This document shows positions 44,401-50,490 of a stretch of 64,000 nt of DNA, in pieces; within the stretch, counting starts at the first letter, position 1; each line of letters begins with the position of its first letter. Position numbers and translations under genes: made by a program. The notes under the pieces were generated by a model. The model did not search any database, was not told where the DNA came from, and saw only the letters and a program-made list of their open reading frames with translations. The DNA is from Apostichopus japonicus (Eukaryota; Echinodermata; Holothuroidea; Aspidochirotida; Stichopodidae), in the NCBI RefSeq assembly GCF_037975245.1, contig NC_092564.1, forward strand, positions 22,715,984 through 22,779,983, read 5' to 3'.

Positions 44401-45797
44401 GTTGCTCGCCTTAGGATGCTAAAATATTTAAAAGATAGTGCACCGATGAACTATGATTTAAACATTACCTAGTTTCCGGCAGATCCATCTTTCACGTTGA
44501 CAGTTTCGCGAAGAAGACCCCGAGCCACATCTTTTGTAGTGCCAATTTCTACCAAAGCATACCAAGTTATTGGGCAAATTGTTAATGTTAGCCCCACTTG
44601 TAACGATTGCAGAAGATGAAAGAGGCCTATTTTTAGTATCTGTACATCTGTCATTTTTATCTGGTACTGTCGGATTTCCCGTTGAACATTTTAAGCCACC
44701 TGCATAATGAAACGTACGTCTTTGGGCATTGTTGCATCCCCGTGATTGACAGGACTGCTCATCTGGGGGAAAGGATATCAAAGTAATTTTAAAATTGGTC
44801 TAAAACGTCAAACTGCGTTATGTTGGTACAGACAATTCCACTGGAATGAATTACACTATTAAACTTTGAACTCGGATAAGTTTAAATTATGGGAAGAAAA
44901 ATCTACTTCAAAATGCCTGCGCAGGTAAATATATAAAGAGTTAGAATGCGTGACATTCTGCTTAGGTTCTTCATCAGTCTCACTCCGTCCATTTTGCTCT
45001 ATTCATTGTTCAATGGTATAATTTTTCTGTATTTCCATCTGTCTCTTGTAAATGATGTAATGTTAAGTCCCACATGGATAGACAAGTCAGATAATTTAAC
45101 TTTTGAAAGTAGCGGTAAACACTCTTGTAGTTGCTTTTCTAAGAACTGCAGTTAATTATCTGTGCTTGCAGAGCATTCAAAAGGCAAAGATAGCAATGCC
45201 CTCATCTTTAAACTATGTAACACATCATCAAACATGTGTACAATCTCAAGAGATTAATAAAGTAAAGGTTTGTCTACCTGTCTGGCTATGTGGTTTTAAT
45301 TTATATGAGTCACCTCTTCTAAATGCTGTCATGCAACACAAATGGTGATCTTAATCACCTGATCATACCAAGTGACAACCAGAAAGTAATGAGATTTGGT
45401 CAGTCCTTGCCACATTTTATGTAGAATATCTGATGTAAACTGTCCATGCAAGGAAATAACCTAAATAAGGTGAATCCATATGCCAATAATCATAAAAGCT
45501 TTACTTTATGATCAACTGTGATTAAAAGGTTTAGAGAACTATATTTTCATCGACCACAAATGAATTTTGGCCGCTAAAAACAATAGCGGATTCATACTGA
45601 ATAAGGTGAACCCACGTTAAGTGTGAAGTTTACTAAAACTCTAGTGTTTGAGTTACCATGATAGAACTCTTCAGAGATCAGAACTTCAGTCCTGTTGACC
45701 AAAAATGACCTAACTTGCTGCTGAACTTACCTGAAGCAGCAATAACCAGCATAGTGAACAGAAATCCAAATTCCTTCCAAAAATTAAGAAAGGCCAT
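4285..45797 (-). CDS. Adhesion GPCR with 22 HYR domains (37 coding exons joined)
   Basis: Predicted cell-surface receptor of about 2,962 aa. Order of parts: signal peptide (1-22), 8-Cys domain (about 23-120), 22 HYR domains (121-1902), Ig-like domain (1903-1986), linker (1987-2058), HRM-like region (2059-2137), GAIN (about 2138-2427) with GPS cleavage at H-L/T near 2427/2428, seven helices (about 2440-2688) and a cytoplasmic tail of about 270 aa. All 36 junctions have GT/AG sites and the phases add up without a stop. The 7TM motifs (LLGMTWIFG in TM6, FNSLQGFCIF in TM7, LVKVFN-like FVKVFNSTIR after TM3) are those of ADGRG-type adhesion GPCRs. In that family GAIN self-cleaves and the freed TNFAVLV stalk acts as tethered agonist. 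Ligand is unknown. The HYR/Ig stalk suggests adhesion to matrix or cells; this is inference. Exon joins are by eye and not confirmed by transcripts. Confidence 0.88.
5432..7073. other. Intron before the last GPCR exon
   Basis: About 1.64 kb of AT-rich intron. A plus-strand open frame at 6402-6689 shows no recognisable domain and is treated as chance. Nothing else supported. Confidence 0.6.
7074..7140 (-). CDS. Transmembrane helix 4 exon
   Basis: 67 nt, phase 1 to 2, acceptor TATTTGCAG, donor GTAAGT. Encodes GVPAVIVIACVSCSPDSYAS and the extracellular-loop-2 cysteine. Too short to be found without splice logic; both neighbours demand exactly this phase. Confidence 0.82.
7355..7650 (+). mobile_element. 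LINE-type reverse transcriptase fragment in intron
   Basis: A plus-strand frame (7269-7709) contains NPYTVKYTFNGNGNALTITE, then YYGILAAIPREWK, a segment resembling the region between conserved blocks of L1/Tx1-like non-LTR retrotransposon proteins (a Y/F-G-x-x-x-A-I-P-x-x-W-K motif). Only a scrap is present, antisense to the host gene. Family assignment is tentative. Confidence 0.45.
8589..8851 (-). CDS. Transmembrane helices 2-3 exon
   Basis: 263 nt, phase 2 to 1, acceptor ATTACCACAG, donor GTGAGT. Encodes KKLRSNRPKQIILNLSIS, a helix, the conserved cysteine in GICVSFGALTHFFLLA, then VTWMSIEAANMYLLFVKVFN and KACAIGWG. This is the strongest family signature in the window and places the receptor near the ADGRG group. 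Confidence 0.93.
9030..9795. repeat. ~25-bp minisatellite built on GCTAGC
   Basis: About thirty degenerate copies of a unit like CTGCATTTAGCTAGCATACCTACTC in the intron between the TM1 and TM2-3 exons. Each unit centres on the palindrome GCTAGC. Unit length wobbles by a few bases. Confidence 0.85.
10148..10257 (-). CDS. Transmembrane helix 1 exon
   Basis: 110 nt, phase 0 to 2, acceptor CATTTCAG, donor GTAAGC. Encodes DVHGSIESKALDIFSIIGC and the rest of a hydrophobic helix ending IVIIITYLSS. It follows the tethered-agonist stalk directly, as expected. Confidence 0.85.
11688..11834 (-). CDS. GPS motif exon (autoproteolysis site)
   Basis: 147 nt, phase 0 to 0, acceptor ATTATCAG, donor GTGAGT. 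Encodes SFWCKETRCAYWNTTDKGW, then SYRCKYSHLTNFAVLV. CxYW, the second W and HLT are the GPS hallmarks; cleavage is expected between L and T, leaving TNFAVLV as tethered agonist. Two of the four canonical GPS cysteines are replaced (Ser in DDGSK, Tyr in CKYSHLT), while an additional cysteine precedes the motif. Confidence 0.9.
12891..13072 (-). CDS. GAIN domain exon C
   Basis: 182 nt, phase 1 to 0, acceptor CCGTACAG, donor GTATAT. Encodes VSQVTVALVFTVHRTAALF and VNSLIISASPTTDIQIKDL, matching the GAIN beta-sandwich core (V-N-S-x-I-I-S-A). Confidence 0.78.
13475..13880 (-). CDS. GAIN domain exon B
   Basis: 406 nt, phase 0 to 1. Starts VSVAVVNTIDNVVQATSSNE and ends SEDSNN; acceptor CCATATAG and donor GTAGAG. 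Continues the GAIN helical subdomain into the first beta strands (AATVAQIDISISATVEYKL). The donor is non-optimal but gives the right phase. Confidence 0.75.
15171..15326 (-). CDS. GAIN domain exon A
   Basis: 156 nt, phase 0 to 0, acceptor TGTCTTACAG, donor GTAAGC. Begins TLRTLNVTTDNAFYVAEVL and continues with NLTTSSF, ENFDIVAQGLGKVSN and NDTSAE. The helical N-terminal GAIN subdomain of adhesion GPCRs has this pattern. Several N-glycosylation sequons. Confidence 0.8.
15519..15649 (-). CDS. HRM-like region, second exon, into GAIN
   Basis: 131 nt, phase 1 to 0, acceptor TTTTCACAG. Encodes DRSQATCRCNGDTF, then AVWDDP (the tryptophan-proline end typical of HRM) and ARYQTLNE. The donor is the weaker GTATAC, chosen because it is the one that leaves phase 0 and joins the next exon into a normal GAIN sequence. 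The second half of a classical HRM cysteine set is missing, so this is a degenerate version. Confidence 0.65.
16246..16350 (-). CDS. HRM-like region, first exon
   Basis: 105 nt, phase 1 to 1, acceptor TTTACGCAG, donor GTAAGT. Encodes SYCKEGSVDTDYGRIEFPNT and onward to SLTSG. The cysteine followed by an aromatic/Pro segment resembles the start of the hormone-receptor (HRM) domain that precedes GAIN. Confidence 0.7.
16540..17957. repeat. ~50-bp minisatellite, left part
   Basis: About 25-28 degenerate copies of a unit containing TTGATACACTGTATGCTATC, CCCATTGGGCCCTG and CTCTCGTTACGATCA. The array lies in an intron between the linker and HRM-like exons and continues after a LINE at 19170. Open frames in it are repeat artefacts. 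Confidence 0.9.
17958..19169 (+). mobile_element. 5'-truncated non-LTR retrotransposon (CR1/Jockey-like), decayed
   Basis: Plus-strand reverse transcriptase blocks in several frames: CGVPQGSIL, FADDTNIF (catalytic box), LNIDKTKYIVF-like, FLKFLGVFIDSKLTW, and the C-terminal HNTRQADYL to ALWNPLPF segment ending at a stop near 18906. At least several frameshifts and stops break it. It lacks everything upstream of the middle RT domain, and the 3' end is A-rich. ACTAT flanks both sides (17953-17957 and 19170-19174), a likely target duplication. Confidence 0.88.
19170..19375. repeat. ~50-bp minisatellite, right part
   Basis: Four further copies of the same unit, resuming at CTATCCCCATTGGGCCCTGC immediately after the LINE. 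Confidence 0.88.
19629..19782 (-). CDS. Linker exon before the HRM-like region
   Basis: 154 nt, phase 0 to 1, acceptor TTTTGTAG, donor GTGAGT. It starts LVNEGYHVTQ and ends LDKWEDWNITIN. With the preceding short exon it might form a SEA-like fold, as in some family members, but the match is weak. Confidence 0.65.
19865..20021. repeat. Short degenerate tandem repeat around CCATGCCAGATACCATTAT
   Basis: Five or six irregular copies of a 25-30-bp unit with AAAACCATGCCAGATACCAT. Interrupted by the inverted-repeat element at 20022-20386. Confidence 0.6.
20022..20386. mobile_element. Small non-autonomous DNA element with inverted ends
   Basis: Left end CAAGAGCGTCGGAGCC and right end matching the reverse complement CAGGGGCGTCGGAACT. 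Direct repeats AAGAT touch both ends (20017-20021, 20387-20391). Inside is the GCGCCAACCATGGTGGCGCG segment found in the larger hAT-like elements of this window. No coding capacity. Confidence 0.6.
20522..20579. repeat. Perfect 29-bp direct duplication
   Basis: A 29-bp block from CGTTATGTAAATCAAACAC to AAGCTCTCG occurs twice back to back in the intron after the Ig exon. Confidence 0.8.
20682..20743 (-). CDS. Short linker exon
   Basis: 62 nt, enters in phase 1 and leaves in phase 0, acceptor CTTCAAAG, donor GTACGT. Encodes DYLKFTLSVFNQPIDPTINST. No domain recognised; supported mainly by phase fit with both neighbours and by splice sites. Confidence 0.6.
21345..21596 (-). CDS. Ig-like domain exon
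   Basis: 252 nt, phase 1 to 1, acceptor GTTAAAAG, donor GTAAGG. It encodes an 84-aa immunoglobulin-like domain starting DPPKIQEEL: first cysteine in FDLSCDA, tryptophan in SISWTRV, and the F-strand motif NQGSYVCTAIG carrying the second cysteine. Fits between the last HYR exon and the linker exon. Ig domains near the membrane are common in adhesion GPCRs. Confidence 0.85.
21955..22330 (+). mobile_element. L2/CR1-like LINE 3' end
   Basis: Encodes the last RT-protein residues in plus orientation (FDYTAATLWNNLPQDI, then FKKLLKTLFF with one stop), followed by a 3' tail with AAGCGCTTTAGAGCAATTTT and GGCGCTATATAAATC and ending in an AAT microsatellite. That tail is typical of L2-like LINEs. It lies in the intron between HYR22 and the Ig exon. 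Confidence 0.75.
22668..22910 (-). CDS. HYR domain exon 22 of 22 (most membrane-proximal, diverged)
   Basis: HYR exon, 243 nt, phase 1 to 1; begins DVTHPTASCPHNI, contains DIQASCNATSQSEFPVG and ends SFTITVKG. Acceptor AACTTGAAG, donor GTTAGT. It splices in phase to the Ig exon. The gap to copy 21 (1,136 bp) is the largest in the array. Confidence 0.86.
23804..24046 (-). CDS. HYR domain exon 21 of 22 (diverged)
   Basis: HYR exon, 243 nt, phase 1 to 1; CNATSQSEFPVGATTVTCSC replaces the glycosylation-rich core segment, leaving only the NAT sequon there. Confidence 0.87.
24762..25004 (-). CDS. HYR domain exon 20 of 22 (diverged)
   Basis: HYR exon, 243 nt, phase 1 to 1; begins DVTNPTASCP and has FPVGVTTVICSC, so one of the usual three sequons is lost while the cysteines remain. 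Confidence 0.87.
25714..25956 (-). CDS. HYR domain exon 19 of 22 (diverged)
   Basis: HYR exon, 243 nt, phase 1 to 1; variant segment DANMQEGTIARVDF. The repeat spacing around copies 17-21 is 952-958 bp, so this end of the array has an older unit length than the 978-bp core. Confidence 0.87.
26672..26914 (-). CDS. HYR domain exon 18 of 22 (diverged)
   Basis: HYR exon, 243 nt, phase 1 to 1, with the divergent segment NSAANLHRGTTARVDFFTLC. Cysteine spacing unchanged. Confidence 0.87.
27629..27871 (-). CDS. HYR domain exon 17 of 22 (diverged)
   Basis: HYR exon, 243 nt, phase 1 to 1, starting DVSHLTASCPNDINT; acceptor is TTTAAAG instead of TTTGCAG. Cysteines and the NAT, NQT and NCS sequons are kept. 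Confidence 0.87.
28608..28850 (-). CDS. HYR domain exon 16 of 22 (diverged)
   Basis: HYR exon, 243 nt, phase 1 to 1. Transitional copy: TARCPDNITTVAN at the start, IEAACNATNQTDF in the middle and SFSVTVKG at the end. Six cysteines kept. Confidence 0.88.
29586..29828 (-). CDS. HYR domain exon 15 of 22 (last core copy)
   Basis: Core-type HYR exon, 243 nt, phase 1 to 1, DPTASCP form. The intron base C at 29873 is otherwise found only beside copies 3-5, about ten units away. Confidence 0.9.
30563..30805 (-). CDS. HYR domain exon 14 of 22 (core type)
   Basis: Core-type HYR exon, 243 nt, phase 1 to 1, predicted protein identical to the core consensus. The distance to copy 15 is 977, not 978, because one intron base is missing near 30085. 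Confidence 0.9.
31541..31783 (-). CDS. HYR domain exon 13 of 22 (core type)
   Basis: Core-type HYR exon, 243 nt, phase 1 to 1, predicted protein identical to the core consensus. Confidence 0.9.
32519..32761 (-). CDS. HYR domain exon 12 of 22 (core type)
   Basis: Core-type HYR exon, 243 nt, phase 1 to 1. The following intron has A at 32510 and 32345, shared only with copy 9. Confidence 0.9.
33497..33739 (-). CDS. HYR domain exon 11 of 22 (core type)
   Basis: Core-type HYR exon, 243 nt, phase 1 to 1, protein identical to the core consensus. The following intron has C at 33449, shared with copy 7 (37361). Confidence 0.9.
34475..34717 (-). CDS. HYR domain exon 10 of 22 (core type)
   Basis: Core-type HYR exon, 243 nt, phase 1 to 1, predicted protein identical to the core consensus. 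Confidence 0.9.
35453..35695 (-). CDS. HYR domain exon 9 of 22 (core type)
   Basis: Core-type HYR exon, 243 nt, phase 1 to 1. The intron after it carries A at 35444 and A at 35279, two changes shared only with copy 12. Confidence 0.9.
36431..36673 (-). CDS. HYR domain exon 8 of 22 (core type)
   Basis: Core-type HYR exon, 243 nt, phase 1 to 1, predicted protein identical to the core consensus. Confidence 0.9.
37409..37651 (-). CDS. HYR domain exon 7 of 22 (core type, Ile to Met)
   Basis: Core-type HYR exon, 243 nt, phase 1 to 1. One replacement relative to the core: DTGMQADC instead of DTGIQADC, seen in no other copy. Confidence 0.9.
38387..38629 (-). CDS. HYR domain exon 6 of 22 (core type)
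   Basis: Core-type HYR exon, 243 nt, phase 1 to 1, predicted protein identical to the core consensus. Confidence 0.9.
39365..39607 (-). CDS. HYR domain exon 5 of 22 (core type, Thr to Ala variant)
   Basis: Core-type HYR exon, 243 nt, phase 1 to 1, with the DPAASCP variant (base 39593). Last of the three adjacent copies carrying it. Confidence 0.9.
40343..40585 (-). CDS. HYR domain exon 4 of 22 (core type, Thr to Ala variant)
   Basis: Core-type HYR exon, 243 nt, phase 1 to 1, with the DPAASCP variant (base 40571). The neighbouring intron also shares the C at 40630 with copies 3, 5 and 15. Confidence 0.9.
41321..41563 (-). CDS. HYR domain exon 3 of 22 (core type, Thr to Ala variant)
   Basis: Core-type HYR exon, 243 nt, phase 1 to 1. 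Differs from the core consensus by DPAASCP instead of DPTASCP (base 41549), shared only with HYR exons 4 and 5. Confidence 0.9.
42299..42541 (-). CDS. HYR domain exon 2 of 22 (core type)
   Basis: Core-type HYR exon, 243 nt, phase 1 to 1. It starts DVTDPTASCPDDITTVAN and ends NTDECSFTVTVKG, with six cysteines and three N-X-S/T sequons (NAT, NQT, NCS). First of the fourteen nearly identical copies. Confidence 0.9.
43277..43519 (-). CDS. HYR domain exon 1 of 22 (edge copy)
   Basis: 243 nt, phase 1 to 1. Typical HYR signatures: DVTHPTASCPNDI at the start, DNSDTG in the middle, FSVGETTVNCSC and NTDECSFTVTVKG at the end. It is a diverged edge copy (VASCSDN and NGTTARVNF in place of the core VPACSDN and GETTARVDF). 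Acceptor TTTGCAG, donor GTTAGT. Confidence 0.88.
43890..44468. other. Intron segment between the 8-Cys exon and HYR1
   Basis: Unique-looking AT-rich intron beyond the edge of the 978-bp array. Nothing else recognised. Confidence 0.5.
44469..44762 (-). CDS. Exon 2: N-terminal eight-cysteine domain, family not recognised
   Basis: 294 nt, phase 1 to 1, acceptor TTTCCCCCAG and donor GTAATG. It encodes about 98 residues beginning DEQSCQSRGC and ending WICRKLG, with eight cysteines (CQSRGC, GLKC, DRC, LVC, KRC, RNC, WIC) and a Ser/Asn-rich middle. The even number of cysteines right after a signal peptide suggests a disulfide-bonded extracellular domain. I do not recognise a family. An overlapping frame also lacks stops but does not splice in phase. 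Confidence 0.75.
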
Positions 45798-45800
45798 GAC
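45731..45800 (-). CDS. Exon with start codon and signal peptide
   Basis: ATG at 45797 opens MAFLNFWKEFGFLFTMLVIAAS, a short charged start followed by a hydrophobic stretch ending in small residues, as in a cleaved signal peptide. The exon ends in phase 1 at 45731 before GTAAGT. A strong polypyrimidine tract and CAG sit 3 bases before the ATG, so the exon probably begins at 45800 and at least one noncoding 5' exon lies further right. The start fits because no other in-frame ATG with a secretion signal joins exon 2. Confidence 0.8.
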
Positions 45801-47600
45801 CTGAAAAAAAGAATGAAATTGATATGGTCAATTATATGAAATTTGAAAGGACCCAGCAAAAGTGTGTCCCTATTGAAAGTCACACTGCATTTGTAATAAT
45901 AACTCATAAGGCAGACTGTTACTCAGATTGTAGAAACAGAGATACTGGGAAACATTCCTTAAAGGTCAAGGGTCATGATGATCTTTGATTTGCTCTGTGG
46001 TGTAGTTCTATCCTTCAATCGCTTCAAATTGGTGAAATAATTCATCAAAGTGCACCAGAATACAAAGTTAGTTGTTCCTTCCTCTCCAGCCTATCTTTCT
46101 CTCCGTCTCTCATAGACATTTAATTGAGGAATTCAATGATACTTCTCATAAGATTTTTTTTGATCTAATAGTAGTTGTCACTCCAAGTTATAGCTAATGG
46201 AAACTTTTTGCTGTGTGTTTACCAAAAAAGGATGTGTTCTTTATTTTGCTGTTTTAATTTGAATGTAATTTAAATTTTGCAATTTGTTATGTGTGGTATT
46301 GGAATTGAATATATGAATCAACCACTACAAATCCAATGAAATAAAAAATTAAAGTAGCAAAACAAATTCCAGCAATGAATGCAAACCTTTACAATGAAAG
46401 ATATTTAAGTTGCAGCTTTGAATAACCTAGTTCTAAAAAGTGCACAGATTTAAAGATTAACTGACCTGTATGTCAAAACACTAGCCAACTGACAAGTTGA
46501 TTACCAACATATACTTCAGTTACTTTTGAAGAAATATTTTGCAAACAGAGATGAAAGTCAGAACTGTGTTGGAAACTAACTACCCCTGTCAGAAACTGAT
46601 CTGAAAATGTAAAGGCCTTTATTTTCTAGAAGTCAGTGTTTAGATTATGAACAATGACCAGGACACCATCTTGTTTGGGAGAAAGCAAATACACATGATA
46701 CTGTACTAATTTCCATAGATAGCCTAACAGTCACACTAACAGTTAAGCTATGTTAAATGATTCCTGCCAACTATTGATCTTGACGTTAATACCGACTTCT
46801 CTAATGGAATACAAGCAGCTTAACAAATATTAACAAATAGCCTAACCGTTAAATCTAGGTTAGTCCTTTGCTAGAATATGTAGTAGTGAGAGTGCCTGCC
46901 AGCACCCTAAGTTTGGTATGGTGGCATACTCCAAATAGAGTCTATATCAATCCAACTGAGTCTTTTGCAGGAAAAGTGCCTAAAGCATCAGGAGAACAAC
47001 TTCCTTGATAAATTATGAAACAAATCTGTTTTTTTGTGTGGATTGGATGTCAGAGTACGCAAATAGACATACATCTGGTGAAAACAATTGGGTTAATTGA
47101 GGTATGTTTCGGCCACTTTAGGCCTCTCGTAGTGCAAAAACTTCATGTATCATGCCATGGTCATGATATGGAAAATTGATGTTGCCATGAATGGCTAACT
47201 TGTCAGATATCCTACTGATGGGTAGAGTTTAGCTATAGTGAACATTTCTACAATGACTTAGTAAAAACCACATTACTTTTTGTGTGTAAGTCAAAGGGGC
47301 AATTTTATCGAGTATTTTCTGGGCCTATCATAGGTATTGAAAAACATGTTAGGCTCTTTCCAGTAGCCTACCCTAGAATATATCAATACGTTCATAACGT
47401 TCTTGCAACTTCAGATTTTCCCACCTTGAGAAACGATCAATTTGCTTAATCTCCCAAAGAATATGGAGAATTCTAAAGGTTGCCATGATGAGTTTCTCGT
47501 TTCTAGTCGCCAATGTCTTGAATTTGAAAACAGAATGCTAAGTGTAATTAGTTTTTCAAACGAATCTTTGTGCCCAAATTTTAGTGCATGCATGGACAGT
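45801..47600. other. Upstream region of the GPCR gene, nothing coding seen
   Basis: The acceptor just before the ATG means the true 5' exon and promoter lie somewhere to the right, but I cannot place them. No domain-bearing frame found. Confidence 0.5.
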
Positions 47601-47661
47601 ACGCGCTTGCGTAATGCGATGTGTTGCTGAAGGCGCCCCTTTATGATAATTGACCTCATTT

Positions 47662-47691
47662 GTAGTAGTAGTAGTAGTAGTAGTAGTAGTA
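47662..47691. repeat. (GTA)n microsatellite
   Basis: Nine or ten uninterrupted GTA trinucleotides. Confidence 0.9.
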
Positions 47692-47780
47692 AGTTGAGTC
47701 TCGTCTATCCGGCATGCTAAGTGATTAAACTCCGCCACGTATCATGATCTTGCGCAAGTTTATTGCTTCCTCGAAATTTT

Positions 47781-47830
47781 TAATATTAATGTCCTTTTTT
47801 TAATATTAATGTCCTTTTTTTAATATTAAT
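47781..47830. repeat. 20-bp unit repeated 2.5 times
   Basis: TAATATTAATGTCCTTTTTT twice, then TAATATTAAT, with no mismatch. Confidence 0.9.
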
Positions 47831-48719
47831 TGACCTCATTCGTCCTGAGAAAACATGACGCGAGGCGCTCGCGTAATTTTTTTCCCAATAGAGCTCAGTG
47901 TAATTATCATTAAGGGGCGTATCTACTGCAAAACATCGTATTACTCATGCATGGACTAAACTTTTCTCGGCGTCAAGATTTGACGTGGCAAAACATTGTT
48001 CGTAGTGTATACACAGACATGTACGTAGTGTGTGAAACCATAGTGCGCGTATCTGTATGCATGCCATGGTAAGACACTAGGTCTAGGTACCTGTAACATA
48101 AACAGTGTTAAGTACTGAAATGGAGGGAGTTTGAGACCGAGGAAAGCCTAGCTGCATACAGGTAGGCCTAAATGTGCATTAACATAGTTTAACCTTAGCA
48201 TGACGATTGACCGTTGTCACATTATAAAAAATTTAATCGGCCTTCGATGATGGGGTGTTGCTGCGCTATCGCTACGAAGAAATCTCAATTTGGCAATGAC
48301 TGCAACGTGCAGGGTCGTGGAAGAGTGTACGTTCTTCTGTTTTGGCTTTACGTGCTTGGCATCTACAGTCGAGAAAACAAAAACAGGCAGAAAAATTTGG
48401 ATTGGGGTAGGGCGATAGGTTTTAACTCCCAGTAATATATTCCATCTGCCCAGGAGACACGTACTGGTACCAGTTGAAACTAGTCACCAACTTTTTCCTG
48501 GGTAGTACTGACAAGTAAGTTAACCCATATTGGGGTTCAAATAAGTCTATCCGCCCCCTTCCTCCACCCGTGTTCTAAACTAGAATTTACAATGTGGCAA
48601 TGACTGCAACGTGCATCACAATAACTTCCTAGGCAAGTTATAGATCTATTATTTTTTTATTCCATTACTTATTTCTGACGCATAAACATAGGGAGGGGGG
48701 GGGCGTTGGGGCGCGCACC

Positions 48720-48872
48720 CGGGAAAAAAAGGGGAGATAAAAAAGAGAGAAGAAAAAAGGGAAAAAAAAGTGGGAAAAAAGAGGAGGAGGAGAGAAAGGA
48801 AGGGAAAAGAAAAAGAAGAAAGAGAGGAAAAGAAGAAAAGGAGGAAGTAGAAGAAACACGCCAAGAAGCTAG
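48720..48872. repeat. Polypurine tract
   Basis: About 150 bases of almost pure A/G on the plus strand with only a few interruptions, preceded by G-runs and GCGCGC. Long Lys/Glu/Arg or Phe/Ser/Leu frames over it are low-complexity artefacts. Confidence 0.85.
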
Positions 48873-48899
48873 GAAGAGAAAAAGGAACAGTGACATAAT

Positions 48900-50490
48900 C
48901 ACAGCGGGGATCCTTATTGTATACGCAAGGTAGCCAGTGACGGATCGAACATTTCGGAAGGGGCGTGTGCCTCACCCTTACCCTAACCATAACATTGACA
49001 ACTTCATTTTGACGTTTCCAATTTTTCTCTCTCGCTAATATTTAAATTTTTTTTAGGTCTATCATAACGCGTGTGTATGGACGCCTTAAAAAATTGTACA
49101 ATTGTGCTATGATACCAACTGTGGCTGCTCTAGAACTCGACCGAGTCGTCGGGGAACATGACGCATTTCGGTATTAGACCAGGATCTATATGCGAACTGC
49201 ACTAGATCTGTGTCCTTCGTTGATACACAGCCATCCACCGATAACATGTTATACACCCCGACCTGAATGCTAATTGTTACCCCAAACCTAGTACCGTAAC
49301 TCGTACAATTAATCTTAAAATACATTCCGCATGCGATTGGACAATTGAGCACATCTCCTGTGAATATCATGTAGTGGATCCAAGGGCGTATCATGGGCGG
49401 GGGGGGGGGGGGAGGGGACGCATCACTTCTTGAGATTGTTCCCATCTGGATGAATACGCGCTTCCCACAACCGTACATCCAACCCCTCTAATCGCTTCCC
49501 GATGAGTTACGAAACTTAATTAAAGACCTTCGCCCGTAGTACAAAGCCCTTGACAAAATCCGGCAAGACACCACTTCATCGATAACAAGTAATCGGGTTG
49601 TGTATTATTGACTTCTAGAGGTCGTGTACTGACCTACATGGAGTTTGTTCACTCCCGATTTTGCAATTTCCCAAGATCAGGCCCGAAAAATCTCAAGAAA
49701 TTCCAAGGACACTGTACTGCATGGATATCTGGCTGCAGCCCCCCCCCCCCCCCGCCTCCTACGCAGATTTCCTTCAACGAAGTTTTATATTAGCCGTTAT
49801 AACAGGTTTTAATATTGGTACACCAATGAATTAACTGTGTCTGAATTTTCGGAAATTCCCTAACCAACATTCTTCATCATACTTCCTTTTACTCGTGCAA
49901 TTCTGACAGGTCTGTTCGGGGTTGAAGGAGGTTTTTTCTATATTGGAAAACCATAGATGAAATTTTGTGAAAAATTTTGAGTACGTTTTGAATTAAATTT
50001 ATTCACGAGAAATTTTTTTCTGAACAAATAATGGGCTTAAAACCTTGAGAAGTTGGGTTGACGGGTATTGTGGGCCGCGACGTAGAATCACTTACAAATG
50101 CAATGATCCACAGGAGATGATGTCGAACATGATGTGTGACTCTTGACTATCTTCAAAAAGGTTATGGATGGGGAACAAAAAATATTTGGCTCTCAGGCAA
50201 AGTTTACACCTGGTTGGTCCTTTTCAAGCCCGAGAAGTGCCATTTCCGGTGATCTGGTGGGGGGGGGGGGGGGAGAATTAAAACCAGAAATGTTCTTGTG
50301 CGCTTTGCGCCATCGCGTAGAAAGTAAACCTTGTTAGACACGCCCCTTTATAATAATGACACCAAACCCTTCTAGGAAAAAGTAATGACGCGAGCCGCTC
50401 TGAGTAGTATCTGGTTATGTCTCTGGGCAAATTTTTATGAGACGCGAAATGTTTACACTAACGGCGTGAATATGAAAAAAAAATATGTCA
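48900..50490. other. Repeat-rich upstream region with poly-G/C tracts, no gene seen
   Basis: Contains G-runs at 49398-49412 and 50259-50275, a C-run at 49739-49753, and fragments of the same repeat family as the hAT-like elements (GAAGTGCCATTTCCGGTGAT near 50236). A segment near 50336 (CGCCCCTTTATAATAATGAC) resembles one at 47633. Confidence 0.5.

Noticed and set aside
45710-45907. 65-codon frame overlapping the signal-peptide exon
   Set aside because: Different frame; it runs through the acceptor and does not splice in phase to the 8-Cys exon.
48649-48990. Long Phe/Ser/Leu and Lys/Glu open frames
   Set aside because: Low-complexity translations of a polypurine tract; no start context or homology.
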